From: Bacteriovoracaceae bacterium
GTDB taxonomy: Bacteria > Bdellovibrionota > Bacteriovoracia > Bacteriovoracales > Bacteriovoracaceae
DNA: 40,459 nucleotides
Reading direction: 5' to 3'
NCBI GenBank assembly: GCA_017858255.1
Contig: JAFMBV010000024.1
Span: 1-40,459, forward strand
Part shown: piece by piece, positions 1-8,495 of the stretch
Layout: every line of letters begins with the position of its first letter
How positions within the stretch are numbered: the first letter of the stretch is position 1
The notes under the pieces: generated by a model
Seen by the model: only the letters and a program-made list of their open reading frames with translations
Database searches by the model: none
Told to the model about the DNA's origin: nothing
Program-made: the position numbers and the translations under genes

Positions 1-147
1 TTCACCACCGAAGTGATGAAAAATCTTAAATCATATTCGAATTTCAAAGATCAAATTGCGGAGACGACAAGATCCCCGAGAAACTCAACAAATCGTGTTT
101 CTCAGAGGTTAGCAGGCTTTTTGAGCCGTGTTGTCGTTCGCACAAGG
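1..147 (-). other. Probable rRNA operon leader RNA (16S gene off the left edge)
   Basis: Read on the minus strand, this follows a strong promoter and contains TGATCTTTGAAATT (about 53 to 40), which resembles the boxA antitermination element found before 16S genes. A GGCT-CAAAA-AGCC hairpin (127-115) resembles boxB. An outer 7-bp stem (64-70 with 131-137, ACGACAA/TTGTCGT) encloses two hairpins, GAGAAAC/GTTTCTC (78-84 with 97-103) and the boxB-like one, giving a three-way junction. At the very edge (1-20) is a hairpin with a C(UUCG)G tetraloop. Promoter, boxB and boxA in this order is the usual rrn leader plan. The 16S gene itself is not visible, so a tRNA operon or another antiterminated stable RNA is possible. 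Confidence 0.6.
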
Positions 148-212
148 CGGGATATTATAGATCCCTTGTAGTCCCGTCAAGATTTATTTTACTTTAAGTT
201 AATTTTTTTTTC
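148..212 (-). promoter_or_regulatory. Strong rrn-type promoter with UP element and GC-rich discriminator
   Basis: On the minus strand, -35 TTGACG (180-175) and perfect -10 TATAAT (159-154) are separated by 15 bp. Upstream of the -35 is a run of A/T tracts (about 212-182) like an UP element. Downstream of the -10 the sequence is GC-rich (ATCCCGCC), the kind of discriminator linked to ppGpp-sensitive stable-RNA promoters. Transcription would start near 147 and run off the left edge. The 15-bp spacer is one or two bases shorter than usual. Confidence 0.65.
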
Positions 213-239
213 GTGTACCCAAAAATTACATAGCAGGTC

Positions 240-252
240 TATAATATTTAGA
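240..252 (+). promoter_or_regulatory. -10 element placed for a leaderless transcript
   Basis: TATAAT at 240-245 is followed by seven bases and then the ATG at 253, so the expected start of transcription falls on or beside the start codon. No Shine-Dalgarno sequence lies between. No convincing -35 is seen about 17 bp upstream. Confidence 0.5.
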
Positions 253-672
253 ATGACAAAGGAATTTTCACCAGAAAACCTCTTCTCCTCTTGGATGGAG
301 ACACCCAGTATGTGTCTCCTAAAGTCTATTAACGAGGGTGCAGACTTTCAATGCGTGTATTCCTCCACCATCTCCTACAAAACTGGCAGCACCTACTCTA
401 TATACGAAATTCCAGGACTTATTAGACTAATTGGCAAAAAAATTGACCTTTTCACCAAGGGTTTACAACAACAATTGTCAGAAAACTCTAAACAACTCCC
501 TATTGTTCTTCACTGGGAAGGCAAGGATAGAGAGATACTCCTAGTAGAGCTAGAACTGGAATCCGAGGTTAACCAAGAGTTTAAAGATAATATAGAGATC
601 AATAGAGAGAAGTTGAGAGAATGGCTTTATCTTGAAGAAAAGCGTACCGGAGCAGAGAGGACAAAACTTTGA
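253..672 (+). CDS. Hypothetical protein, 139 aa, upstream partner of PilZ protein
   Basis: I do not recognise this family. The protein is soluble, with no signal peptide or membrane segment, mixed alpha/beta composition and a charged C-terminal helix (about residues 105-139). The start at 253 has no Shine-Dalgarno sequence but sits 7 nt after a perfect TATAAT, consistent with a leaderless mRNA. An alternative start is the Met codon at 310, with a weak GGAG about ten bases upstream. Its stop overlaps the start of the PilZ gene by 4 nt (TTGA), so the two are almost certainly co-translated. It is divergent from the rRNA leader. A role linked to c-di-GMP sensing is inferred only from this coupling. 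Confidence 0.75.
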   Translation: MTKEFSPENLFSSWMETPSMCLLKSINEGADFQCVYSSTISYKTGSTYSIYEIPGLIRLIGKKIDLFTKGLQQQLSENSKQLPIVLHWEGKDREILLVELELESEVNQEFKDNIEINREKLREWLYLEEKRTGAERTKL

Positions 673-1064
673 AGGTTCAACGAAACTTTCCAAGATATGA
701 GGTCATACACCTTAAGCCCAAGCTTATATTCCCAAACTTTAGCAGTAGTGAATTCTTTATAAAAGACATCTCTCTTGGCGGTATTCAAGTATTCTCGCCA
801 AATCATGTATCCCTGAAAAGCTATAACGAAGTAAGCTTTAGCCTTGGCTCTAAAGAGCCTATTAAACTAAATATCAACCAGGTATGGAAAACAGAAGATC
901 CTAATATTGATGAAAGATATAAAGACGCTCTTAAAGAAAAGTTTTACGAGATTACTTTTAGAAGTGGTTTTTGTCTGAAATTTTATGACATGAATGATTT
1001 TAAAAACTGGCAAAACTTAATATACGCCCTTCATCAGCACCAAAAACAAAAATCAAAAAGCTGA
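669..1064 (+). CDS. PilZ-domain protein (probable c-di-GMP effector), 131 aa
   Basis: The N-terminus carries the PilZ c-di-GMP-binding signature: R5-x-x-x-R9 (RNFPR) and D33-x-S35-x-x-G38 (DISLGG). The protein is one PilZ barrel with a short C-terminal helix, so it should be a soluble c-di-GMP adaptor. The start is TTG at 669, overlapping the stop of the upstream gene. AGAGAGGA (654-661) is a well-placed ribosome-binding site and supports TTG. It converges with the GT4 gene on the other strand, overlapping its 3' end by 12 bp. Lying beside a polysaccharide locus, it could pass c-di-GMP levels to polysaccharide synthesis or to motility; the target cannot be read from sequence. Confidence 0.8.
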   Translation: MKVQRNFPRYEVIHLKPKLIFPNFSSSEFFIKDISLGGIQVFSPNHVSLKSYNEVSFSLGSKEPIKLNINQVWKTEDPNIDERYKDALKEKFYEITFRSGFCLKFYDMNDFKNWQNLIYALHQHQKQKSKS

Positions 1065-2231
1065 TTCAAGTTGCTTTAAATAAAGCTCTTTCAATTTATG
1101 GGCCTTGTCCCTACCATTTTGAATAACTCTAAAACGATCATCTCCTGAAACCTTTTTTATCGATTCAAAAAGGCCTTGGTAATCATGAGGTTTAAATACA
1201 TATCCCGTTTGACCATCCTCAATAAGCTCATGGCTACCACCTAGTGCCGTACTAATCAAAGCGGAACCTCCATGGTAAGACTCAAGAATAACACGACCAA
1301 AGGGTTCGGGTTCGAGACTTCCATGAATAAATACGTCTAAACTAGAGAATATATCTGCAGGAGTTCCCATCCCCTTGAAGACGACAAAATCATCTTCAAA
1401 CTTACGGGCCAATCTAATTAGTGAACTCTTATATCCAATATGCTGTCCTTTAGTTTTATAAATTTCGTCTCCATAGATATAGAAATTTTTAAAACCAAGG
1501 TCTTTAAGTTCATTTTTATAGAGTTCAGCAAAGAATACTAAAGAATGGATTCCTTTCCATGGTGCCATCATACTTGCGGTACCCAAGATTAGAGGTTCGT
1601 CATGACTCAACCTAAAAGGGATAGTTCCGACAGGATTATAGAGGACATGAATCTTTGAAAAATAACGCCTAAAAGATTTAATATGATCAGCGACATCAAA
1701 AGAGTTGCCAATGGCCTCTAATTTGAATTGGTGGGGCAAGCGAAAAAGGTACCAAATAAGCTTATAGAAGCCTATGGCATATGGGTAATCTCTAAAGTGC
1801 CATAATAGTCTTCCTTTAAAGCCCGATACAATTCCCAAAAGATAGACAACAAAACCCACCTTATTGCCACCTACCCACCAAACACGAGGATTAGAAAGAT
1901 TAAGTCGACTTAGATTCTTTACGGTAACAAGTAAACCAAACAAGACCTGGGGTAACCATAGAAGAACCCCTAAACCGTGACTTCGACTTAAATTGTAAAG
2001 AATGGGACTGTAGAGATAGTAAGAGATTTGATTATTACGAAACCCATTTTCGACAATAAAGTTTGCCAATTGAGATGTCTCTTCTATCTTTTGAAAATAC
2101 GGTAGATAAAAGTGAACGACATAATTTGGTTTCATTTTTTTGAGGTCTGAAGCCTGTAAAACAAAGCTTCGCTCAGCACCACCAAGATATGGACTATTTA
2201 AGAAACAATATACATTAGAGTTATTGCTCAT
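1053..2231 (-). CDS. Glycosyltransferase family 4-like protein, 392 aa
   Basis: A GT-B fold retaining glycosyltransferase. The N-terminal domain has the glycine-rich acceptor loop YLGGAERS (residues 15-22). The C-terminal domain has the nucleotide-sugar EX7E motif, E309-PFGRVIL-E317, followed by a GG-x-x-E segment (about 329-333) typical of GT4. It should add a sugar to a lipid-linked repeat unit on the cytoplasmic face of the membrane. It is the last gene of the minus-strand polysaccharide operon and overlaps the preceding GT4 gene by 11 bp. The donor sugar cannot be predicted. Length is normal for the family. Confidence 0.85.
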   Translation of the reverse strand: MSNNSNVYCFLNSPYLGGAERSFVLQASDLKKMKPNYVVHFYLPYFQKIEETSQLANFIVENGFRNNQISYYLYSPILYNLSRSHGLGVLLWLPQVLFGLLVTVKNLSRLNLSNPRVWWVGGNKVGFVVYLLGIVSGFKGRLLWHFRDYPYAIGFYKLIWYLFRLPHQFKLEAIGNSFDVADHIKSFRRYFSKIHVLYNPVGTIPFRLSHDEPLILGTASMMAPWKGIHSLVFFAELYKNELKDLGFKNFYIYGDEIYKTKGQHIGYKSSLIRLARKFEDDFVVFKGMGTPADIFSSLDVFIHGSLEPEPFGRVILESYHGGSALISTALGGSHELIEDGQTGYVFKPHDYQGLFESIKKVSGDDRFRVIQNGRDKAHKLKELYLKQLESAF

Positions 2232-3243
2232 TCATGACCCGCGCTAACAAATGGTCATACAAACTCTCATTATGGGACAAACGAGTATGCTCATAAACAC
2301 TTTTAGATACCCTTTGATAATCACTATCCGTTAATGAAGAAAAGAACTTACTAAAGGCGTTGTCACGAAGTGGCAATATCCAACCGGTATCACCATCATG
2401 GCAAGACTCCACTAAACCACCAAAGGGTGAGACGATACTAGGAGTACCAAAAGATCCGGCCTCTAATACAGTTAAACCAAAACCTTCATAGAACCCTCTA
2501 TCAGAGTGATCTAAACTTAGTAATAAATTAAAATGACATTGACTTAGAATCTCACCACGCAACTCATTTGAAACCTTAGAGATATTCTCCACCTTAACAA
2601 ATTCGTTACTTGGAAAATCTTTAGTAATAAACAAATGAACAGTTTTATTTAGTGCCATGGATATGACTTTGGATACTTTAAAAGCGTAATCAAGGTTCTT
2701 ATGGGGAACATCTCTAGCGATACATGAAATGTTAATAACCTGATCCTCTAGACTTTTCTTTACGAATTTAGCGCTAGAAATATCAATACAGTTATGAAAG
2801 ACAATATCACGATCATAAGATAATTTTAGCCCACGCTCACAGGTCTTTTTTAAAGTAAACTCACTAATAAAGACATTAAAGAATGACTTCTCCAATGAAG
2901 CGAGAAAATGTCGTTTAAAGAGCTTCTTATAAATTCTTTTTAACATATTCGGACTCGTGAAAAGAATCTCACTTCCATGAATAAAGTTAATATTTCTATC
3001 GATGTAATGAGAAAGATAGTGAGCACCAAAGAAATGAATATGAAGACCATACTTATATTTGTGTTTTAAGGGGTTGCCCTTAAGCTGTTGGACATTATCC
3101 CAGACCAAAACATCATAATCTAGACCAAGGTTTTGTAGTGCTCTTTCAATAGATTTAGTAAATGTAGAGAGCCCACCTAATTTAGGTGGGTAATCAGGAG
3201 TTGTGATTAAGATTTCTGATGTCTCAGAATTAATATGAAGCAT
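2221..3243 (-). CDS. Glycosyltransferase family 4 protein, 340 aa
   Basis: A GT-B glycosyltransferase. The N-terminus shows the GT4 entry motif TTPDYPPKLGGLS (residues 14-26). The C-terminal donor-binding motif is E253-GFGLTVL-E261, followed by GG-x-x-E and GDTGW, as usual in this family. It is predicted to extend the undecaprenyl-linked oligosaccharide. It lies 42 bp after the WecA-like gene and overlaps the following GT4 gene by 11 bp, so it belongs to the same operon. The ATG at 3243 lacks a clear ribosome-binding site; upstream sequence is AT-rich. Confidence 0.85.
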   Translation of the reverse strand: MLHINSETSEILITTPDYPPKLGGLSTFTKSIERALQNLGLDYDVLVWDNVQQLKGNPLKHKYKYGLHIHFFGAHYLSHYIDRNINFIHGSEILFTSPNMLKRIYKKLFKRHFLASLEKSFFNVFISEFTLKKTCERGLKLSYDRDIVFHNCIDISSAKFVKKSLEDQVINISCIARDVPHKNLDYAFKVSKVISMALNKTVHLFITKDFPSNEFVKVENISKVSNELRGEILSQCHFNLLLSLDHSDRGFYEGFGLTVLEAGSFGTPSIVSPFGGLVESCHDGDTGWILPLRDNAFSKFFSSLTDSDYQRVSKSVYEHTRLSHNESLYDHLLARVMNEQ

Positions 3244-3285
3244 GTTATATAAAGGATAAACTTGTTTTGGGTTTGTGAGAAGGAA

Positions 3286-4554
3286 TTATGCAGCTTTTTT
3301 TCCACTATCATGAGAACTTTCCTTCTCATCTGAGTGTTCAAGGTCGAGGAGATCGGCTTCCTCTTTTCCAATAATTTGGATTTGAAAATCATCAACTTCA
3401 ATTGAACTAATAACACCAATATCTTTTTTGAGAAGGTAAACAAAGAGAGCATTTGGTCTTAAGTTTAAGGTATCTTCACTCTCCCAATGCTTTAAGCCTA
3501 TTGCGATATATCCAGAGGTCAACAATCCAATTGATGAAACTAAACCAAGAATCGGACCAAAATAGTGGGTAATTGAAAAACCTATGCCCATAATTGAAGC
3601 ATATCCCAGAGCATAGACAGATGAAGCATTAGAGGGGCTAAAGTTATAATAATTTCTAAGAATATGGTGAAGGTGAAACCTATCGCCCTTAAAGGGAGAT
3701 TTCCGAGTGTATAGTCTTCTTAAAAAACTAACTCCCAACTCAACCATAGGCAGAGATAAGGGCATAAGAGACATAGCAAGTGCATCAGGTTGACCAACCT
3801 TAATACGGGTCAAAAAACTATATACAAAACAACTGAAAAGGAGACTCGTGAAACCTATAAAGCTACCTCCAATTTCTCCTAAGTGAATCTTTGCAGGCTC
3901 TTTGTTAAAAAAGTAAAAAGAAGCTAAAGCAGATAGGCCAACAAGACTGCCGATTGTTGCGGAGGGAATAGAAAAATTATAAGCGATTATTAAAAAAGAG
4001 AAATAAGTGACACCACCGAGTTTAATCGTCAGTGTGTCGAGCCCATCAAGAAGATTACTACCGTTTAGAACACCTAGACCCCAAAAACTAATCACCATAA
4101 AGGCAAGTGCTCCCCACTTTGGAAACAAAACCCTAGACTCTAAAACAGCAAATAAACCAATACAAGATAATTGTAAGAACAGCTTCACCATAGGCCTAAG
4201 TTCAAAGCGATCATCGAAATAACCATAGAGCACAATAATGCATGAACTTAAAAGCCAGTACTTGATGCTGTAATAGTCAAACTCGCTAAAAAATGAGTGA
4301 AAATACTTATGATTATAAATAAGGAAAATTCCACTAATTATAGAAAGGCTTAAAGGCAAACCACCCAATTGAACGGCATTTGTTATTGATTTTCGTGCAG
4401 GAATATAGAATATTTTTTTTAAACTAGTAAATGGAGAACGAGCGACAAGGTAGAGAGAAGAGAAAAGGACAGTACCAACACCAAAAACTGTTGGAAAAAT
4501 CCACCACAAATCGCGGTTAATCAAAAACTGAAAAAAAGAGAACTTATCGCTCAT
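3286..4554 (-). CDS. WecA/TagO-like polyprenyl-phosphate sugar-1-P transferase, 422 aa
   Basis: An integral membrane protein of the MraY/WecA superfamily with about eleven hydrophobic segments. It should start repeat-unit synthesis by transferring a sugar phosphate (probably HexNAc-1-P) to undecaprenyl phosphate. Visible hallmarks are the D114-D115 pair in GYFDDRF, NLLDGLDTL (167-175) and the HLHH histidine motif (294-297) after GDRF. One oddity is the usual LGD-x-G[SA] loop, which reads HLGEIGG (224-230), with Glu in place of the conserved Asp. The C-terminal 40 residues are a charged cytoplasmic tail. AAGAAGGG lies just upstream of the ATG. It follows a 134-bp gap after the GT2 gene, in which I see no gene. 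Confidence 0.8.
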   Translation of the reverse strand: MSDKFSFFQFLINRDLWWIFPTVFGVGTVLFSSLYLVARSPFTSLKKIFYIPARKSITNAVQLGGLPLSLSIISGIFLIYNHKYFHSFFSEFDYYSIKYWLLSSCIIVLYGYFDDRFELRPMVKLFLQLSCIGLFAVLESRVLFPKWGALAFMVISFWGLGVLNGSNLLDGLDTLTIKLGGVTYFSFLIIAYNFSIPSATIGSLVGLSALASFYFFNKEPAKIHLGEIGGSFIGFTSLLFSCFVYSFLTRIKVGQPDALAMSLMPLSLPMVELGVSFLRRLYTRKSPFKGDRFHLHHILRNYYNFSPSNASSVYALGYASIMGIGFSITHYFGPILGLVSSIGLLTSGYIAIGLKHWESEDTLNLRPNALFVYLLKKDIGVISSIEVDDFQIQIIGKEEADLLDLEHSDEKESSHDSGKKAA

Positions 4555-4688
4555 TTATTGGCCCTTCTTCATTAATACCTATTCGGTTTAAGTAGTGAAA
4601 AGCGTTAGGAAAACATACATAAGGGATTAAAATTAAAGTGAGGCACTTCAAGTAGTTAAATTTACATGTGATTAAATTGTTAAAAGAA

Positions 4689-5762
4689 TTATTTCGGAGA
4701 GAAAAAAGAGGCGCCATTAAGAATATCTGCACTTCGCAGTTCTACATAAATACTATTGACGATCCTCAGTTGGTTAAAAGGAATAAGTAAAAATGTAATT
4801 ATGAAAAAATTCGCGATATCGATTATCCATGAGAAAAGCATATATTTTATCAGGTTTGGGATACTTATCTTACCCTCGGGCCAAGGGTAGTTTTTAGCTT
4901 TGGTATAAATTTTCATCATCTTAGGAAATTGAAATACCCCATTTATCAAAAAAGGCAGTATTAAAAAAACTGGATGAAAAATCATCGCTAAAGTAATCGC
5001 AAGAATAACGATTAATCCTTTCTTAAGGCCATTTACAAAATAATCATACTGCATTCGAGACTTATACTCGTAATTTCTTATTTTAATAATATAGAGGAAC
5101 TTCTTATAGAAGCTTTTTTTAAGTATATGAGCATGAAAAGTGTAAGGAATAATTTTTGGAGGATGATTAACAATAAGCTTGTCTATGTAAGTAGGAGTGA
5201 CCTCAAATTTGCGACAACGCTCCCCGATCTCAAAGTCTTCGGCCCAATTATTTAAATAGGTATCAAAACCTCCTAATTGAAAAAAGAAATCCTTTAAGAT
5301 AGCACAATTACCAGAGCCAAAAACGCCACCCTTCATATCGAAGCCATGTATAATAGGCCTCATTGGAGGCAAATCAGAGGTCACTTTTCCATAGATTATC
5401 TTATCGCCTTTTTGACCGTCTTTTTGAGAGAAACAAGACCCGATAACCTCTAGCCAGTTAGGTGTTGCTAAACAGTCATCATCAATAAAGGCCAGAATCT
5501 CTGAATTCTCTGTCTCACTACACGAGGCCCCAAAATTACGACCACCACCAGCACCTAGGTTTTTCCCTGAGGTAACGATGGCGCAATGAAGGTCATGAAA
5601 TTTGCTAACGATTCCTTGAATAAAATCATTACCACTGCCCCCAGGATTATTATTAACAATTATCACATTGAAATTTTTGTAAGTTTGGACAGAAAGAGAA
5701 TTAAGCAATGCTTCAAGGCTCTTCCTTCTTTCAAATGTGGGCACAATGACAGAAATTTTCAA
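4689..5762 (-). CDS. Glycosyltransferase family 2 protein with C-terminal membrane segments, 357 aa
   Basis: A GT-A fold inverting glycosyltransferase. It begins with SVIVPTFERRKSL (residues 4-16), continues with a V-x-NNNPGG loop, and has the metal/nucleotide-binding triplet D94-D95-D96 in AFIDDDC. A WAEDFEIGERCRK segment further on provides the acidic ED pair typical of GT2 catalysis. Two hydrophobic hairpins in the last third (about 245-275 and 305-330) anchor it in the inner membrane. Its start overlaps the stop of the pyruvyl transferase gene by 4 nt. It most resembles rhamnosyl or galactosyl GT2 enzymes in architecture, but the donor is unknown. Confidence 0.85.
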   Translation of the reverse strand: MKISVIVPTFERRKSLEALLNSLSVQTYKNFNVIIVNNNPGGSGNDFIQGIVSKFHDLHCAIVTSGKNLGAGGGRNFGASCSETENSEILAFIDDDCLATPNWLEVIGSCFSQKDGQKGDKIIYGKVTSDLPPMRPIIHGFDMKGGVFGSGNCAILKDFFFQLGGFDTYLNNWAEDFEIGERCRKFEVTPTYIDKLIVNHPPKIIPYTFHAHILKKSFYKKFLYIIKIRNYEYKSRMQYDYFVNGLKKGLIVILAITLAMIFHPVFLILPFLINGVFQFPKMMKIYTKAKNYPWPEGKISIPNLIKYMLFSWIIDIANFFIITFLLIPFNQLRIVNSIYVELRSADILNGASFFSPK

Positions 5763-6832
5763 TCATCTTCCTTTTTAATAATTGCCTCGGCACTAGTCTT
5801 AAGTATTTTTTGATAGTGCGCTAAATGACTATTAAGATTTTTCACATAACTACTATAATTCGTTTTAATATTATCCAAAACACTCATCAGGTTTTCTGTA
5901 TTACAGCTTTCTGTGGTTACAGAGTAATTATCAAGTTCTAAAGACATCATAAAATCACGACATTTAGGACGATATTCAATCATGATAGAGGGCACCGACA
6001 CACAAAGAGCTAAGCATATTGAATGCAATTTTGTACCAACGAAAAGATCACACCCATGAACTTTATTAAAATATTCCTCATAAGAAAGATAAACTTTCTC
6101 AATCGTTTTCGTGTCCGTTAACCTTGCAATTTCTTCGGTAATCGTAAGATCCTCAGGACAAACCACAAACCAGATGATTTGATATCCCCTATCTTTTAGA
6201 GTCTGCGCCAGTTCTTGAAAAAATCTTTTTAGATTCTCTTCTCCGCCTTGAACATTCCCTAGAGAGCTCCCAACATTTAGGCCAACAGTTAAATCATTAT
6301 CACTAAGACTTCGCTCTAGTGGCCTAGAGAGATATAAGACAGGATCACCTATAACCTTTGAAGAAATACCAATCTTTATAAGTTGCTCCATACTCAATGG
6401 GCCCCGTACGCCTATAAAAGGGGAATCTTTTAAAACTTCCTTCCACTCAGTTTCTTGCAAAGAATAACCTTCTCGATTCGCCCAATATGAAGTTTGAGCA
6501 ACACCTGTACCCAATACATAAAGAGGTCCAAATATTTCTTTACCTTTTTTTGCTTCACGTAGGCACATATGATTAATCAAAGTTCCACCAGCAAGTAGCG
6601 GCACAATATCCGCTTTTTTATAAATTGAATAAAGAAAGGACTCTATTCGCCCACCTCTAAAATGAATAATGGGGTGACCAATAAATAATTTTTCATAAGC
6701 ATTAAAAAGAGCAACATCTCCAACATTTGAAATATTTGGATAACCCCCAATATACATAATTATTCTTTTACGAGAAAAAAGATGCCTGAGATATTGATAG
6801 ACTGAATACATTGTAAGTTTAAATTTTTGCAT
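5759..6832 (-). CDS. Polysaccharide pyruvyl transferase family protein, 357 aa
   Basis: This belongs to the CsaB/WcaK/PssM family, which adds ketal-linked pyruvate from phosphoenolpyruvate to a sugar of a surface polysaccharide. Family features seen are YIGGYPNISNVGDVALF near residue 30, the AGGTLIN loop, RGPLSM, the GLNVGSSLG stretch that opens the second domain, and GTKLHSICLAL with the conserved K-x-H near residue 270. The gene overlaps the Wzx gene by 14 bp and the GT2 gene by 4 bp, so the pyruvate is probably added to the repeat unit made here. The first 25 residues precede the conserved core, so the true start could be further in. The product should therefore be acidic. Confidence 0.8.
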   Translation of the reverse strand: MQKFKLTMYSVYQYLRHLFSRKRIIMYIGGYPNISNVGDVALFNAYEKLFIGHPIIHFRGGRIESFLYSIYKKADIVPLLAGGTLINHMCLREAKKGKEIFGPLYVLGTGVAQTSYWANREGYSLQETEWKEVLKDSPFIGVRGPLSMEQLIKIGISSKVIGDPVLYLSRPLERSLSDNDLTVGLNVGSSLGNVQGGEENLKRFFQELAQTLKDRGYQIIWFVVCPEDLTITEEIARLTDTKTIEKVYLSYEEYFNKVHGCDLFVGTKLHSICLALCVSVPSIMIEYRPKCRDFMMSLELDNYSVTTESCNTENLMSVLDNIKTNYSSYVKNLNSHLAHYQKILKTSAEAIIKKEDD

Positions 6833-8339
6833 TTATATATTTTACCATTTCACTAATTTTAAAGAAGTTTGCTTCAGGTTTTGGAAAAAAAGTGTAATAA
6901 ATATTAAAAAGTATAAAATAAACAAAAGTGATGAAAAAGCATTTTAAAACAAAAATAGGAAGAGTTACTTCGAAAGAAAAATTACTAAAGACTAAGTAAA
7001 TGAGTCCATAGGACAGAACACCTATGCAATAATTTGGTACCAGTACTGAGAGTTGCTTAAAGATGCCTAAATTAGCATATTTTTTAAGCATTAACGGTAT
7101 AAGCAGCCCCTTACTAATCATAAACCCAGTAGCAGTTCCTATAACAACGCCAAGAACACCAATCTTCTGAACTAGAATAATACTTATCGTAAAGTTTAAA
7201 ATTGCCTCAAAAAATGTACTTATCCCTAAAATATTGTGCTTATTGAGAGAGTACATAATATTCACTCCAGGGTATTGAGTTATCATAAGCAACTGGGGAA
7301 TTAGCATCAAGTAAACTATGTTAAGGGATACTTGATTATAGTCTCCAATCCATAATTTTAAAAAATCTGGTGCCATTAATGATATGCCGAGAATAAAGTA
7401 ACTTGCTAAAACTGAGGAATAAAAAAAACTTTTGAAGGAAAGGCCTTTAAATACCTCATCCTTTCCAGCACCCTTATGAAAAGACAGACGTGTAAGTAGG
7501 ACACCAAACAGACCAAAACATAGAGCATTCACGCTAAATATTAATGTCGTTCCTATCTTATAATAGGCTATTGATTTTAAATTTATAAATTTTAAAATCA
7601 AAAAAGTATCCAATTGATTTCTGAGTGCGTCGGAAGCATACATAAGCATACCTCCTCCTCCATATACCAAAGAGATCTTTAAAAAATCAAAATCCTTTTG
7701 AATGCTCCAACCCTTTAAGTAGTTTTTAGTCTGGAGAGACTTAGAAAATACTAACAGGATAAAGAGAAATAAATTACTACACAGAAGTGCCCAAGGTAAG
7801 ACAAGAAAGCCCTTATCAATAAACAGTAAGATAATGACCAATCTCAAGATGATTGAAGCACTTAATGAAATATTATAATAGACATAATTTTCATGGCCAT
7901 TATTGACGCCAATTAAAAGTTTATTAAAAATTGAAAGGCTTAAGGCCGTAATAATAATGGGTATACTACGTGAATAATCAATATAGATGTCCATTGGCAA
8001 TTCAAAAAAGTTAAAGGCGACATCTTTAAGAAAATATACTGACAGCCAAATGAGAAGAATAACAAAGGAATAAAAATATAAATGAGAACGAACAAAAGAG
8101 ACGAGTGATTCGTTATCGTCTTTGCCAAGATAGAAAGGAACATAGCGGTTTACTGACTGTATTGTGCCAAAGAGAAAAAGACCTTCGAAGGAAATGAATG
8201 TGTAAAAGAATATCCACAATGAAAAGTACTCTTCACCTAAGTTACTAATGACAAAAGGAGTAATAATTAGTCCAACAACGAACTGAATGACTTGGCCGAT
8301 AAGACTTGTTAAAGACTTAAATTTTAGACTTCCACTCAA
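6819..8339 (-). CDS. Wzx-type polysaccharide flippase (MOP superfamily), 506 aa
   Basis: A polytopic membrane protein with about 12-14 hydrophobic segments, of the oligosaccharide flippase type that moves undecaprenyl-linked repeat units across the inner membrane. The opening residues (SLTSLIGQVIQFVVGLIIT) match the first helix of the family, and length is normal. Translation starts at TTG (8339), supported by TAAGG 6-10 nt upstream; there is no better ATG. It is the first gene of the minus-strand operon. The 153 bp to the divergent radical SAM gene are AT-rich and contain TTTTATAATAAAA (8374-8386), a nearly palindromic sequence that could serve as a -10 on either strand. Confidence 0.8.
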   Translation of the reverse strand: MSGSLKFKSLTSLIGQVIQFVVGLIITPFVISNLGEEYFSLWIFFYTFISFEGLFLFGTIQSVNRYVPFYLGKDDNESLVSFVRSHLYFYSFVILLIWLSVYFLKDVAFNFFELPMDIYIDYSRSIPIIITALSLSIFNKLLIGVNNGHENYVYYNISLSASIILRLVIILLFIDKGFLVLPWALLCSNLFLFILLVFSKSLQTKNYLKGWSIQKDFDFLKISLVYGGGGMLMYASDALRNQLDTFLILKFINLKSIAYYKIGTTLIFSVNALCFGLFGVLLTRLSFHKGAGKDEVFKGLSFKSFFYSSVLASYFILGISLMAPDFLKLWIGDYNQVSLNIVYLMLIPQLLMITQYPGVNIMYSLNKHNILGISTFFEAILNFTISIILVQKIGVLGVVIGTATGFMISKGLLIPLMLKKYANLGIFKQLSVLVPNYCIGVLSYGLIYLVFSNFSFEVTLPIFVLKCFFITFVYFILFNIYYTFFPKPEANFFKISEMVKYINAKI

Positions 8340-8373
8340 TTTATCGCCTTACTAAAAGAGAACAACACCATAA

Positions 8374-8386
8374 TTTTATAATAAAA
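8374..8386. promoter_or_regulatory. Possible shared -10 region of divergent wzx and radical SAM genes
   Basis: TTTTATAATAAAA gives TATAAT on the plus strand (8377-8382) and TATTAT or TATAAA on the minus strand. It lies in the only intergenic gap between the divergent operons. No clear -35 is seen in either direction. Confidence 0.3.
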
Positions 8387-8495
8387 TTAACTATTTAGCT
8401 GAGGTGCAAAATTTTCCGTTGTGAGTAAATAAGGATTAATAAAAGCAGTAAAAAAGCCGAAAAGATAAGAAATAACGGCACATCAGGAGGCAGTG

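Noticed and set aside
64-137. Possible tRNA: 74 nt closed by a 7-bp stem
   Set aside because: Length and outer stem fit, but neither strand has a T-arm consensus (GTTCRANNC), a D-arm or a usable anticodon arm; the inner hairpin has a 12-nt loop. The boxA-like sequence and promoter fit an rRNA leader better.
3207-3452. 81-codon minus-strand frame across the start of the GT4 gene and the end of the WecA-like gene
   Set aside because: Its amino acids are those of the WecA C-terminal DNA read in the wrong frame; the WecA and GT4 frames both have family motifs.
4544-4732. 62-codon minus-strand frame covering the gap between the GT2 and WecA-like genes
   Set aside because: It overlaps both neighbours in other frames, has no ribosome-binding site and shows no motif; it looks like chance in AT-rich DNA.
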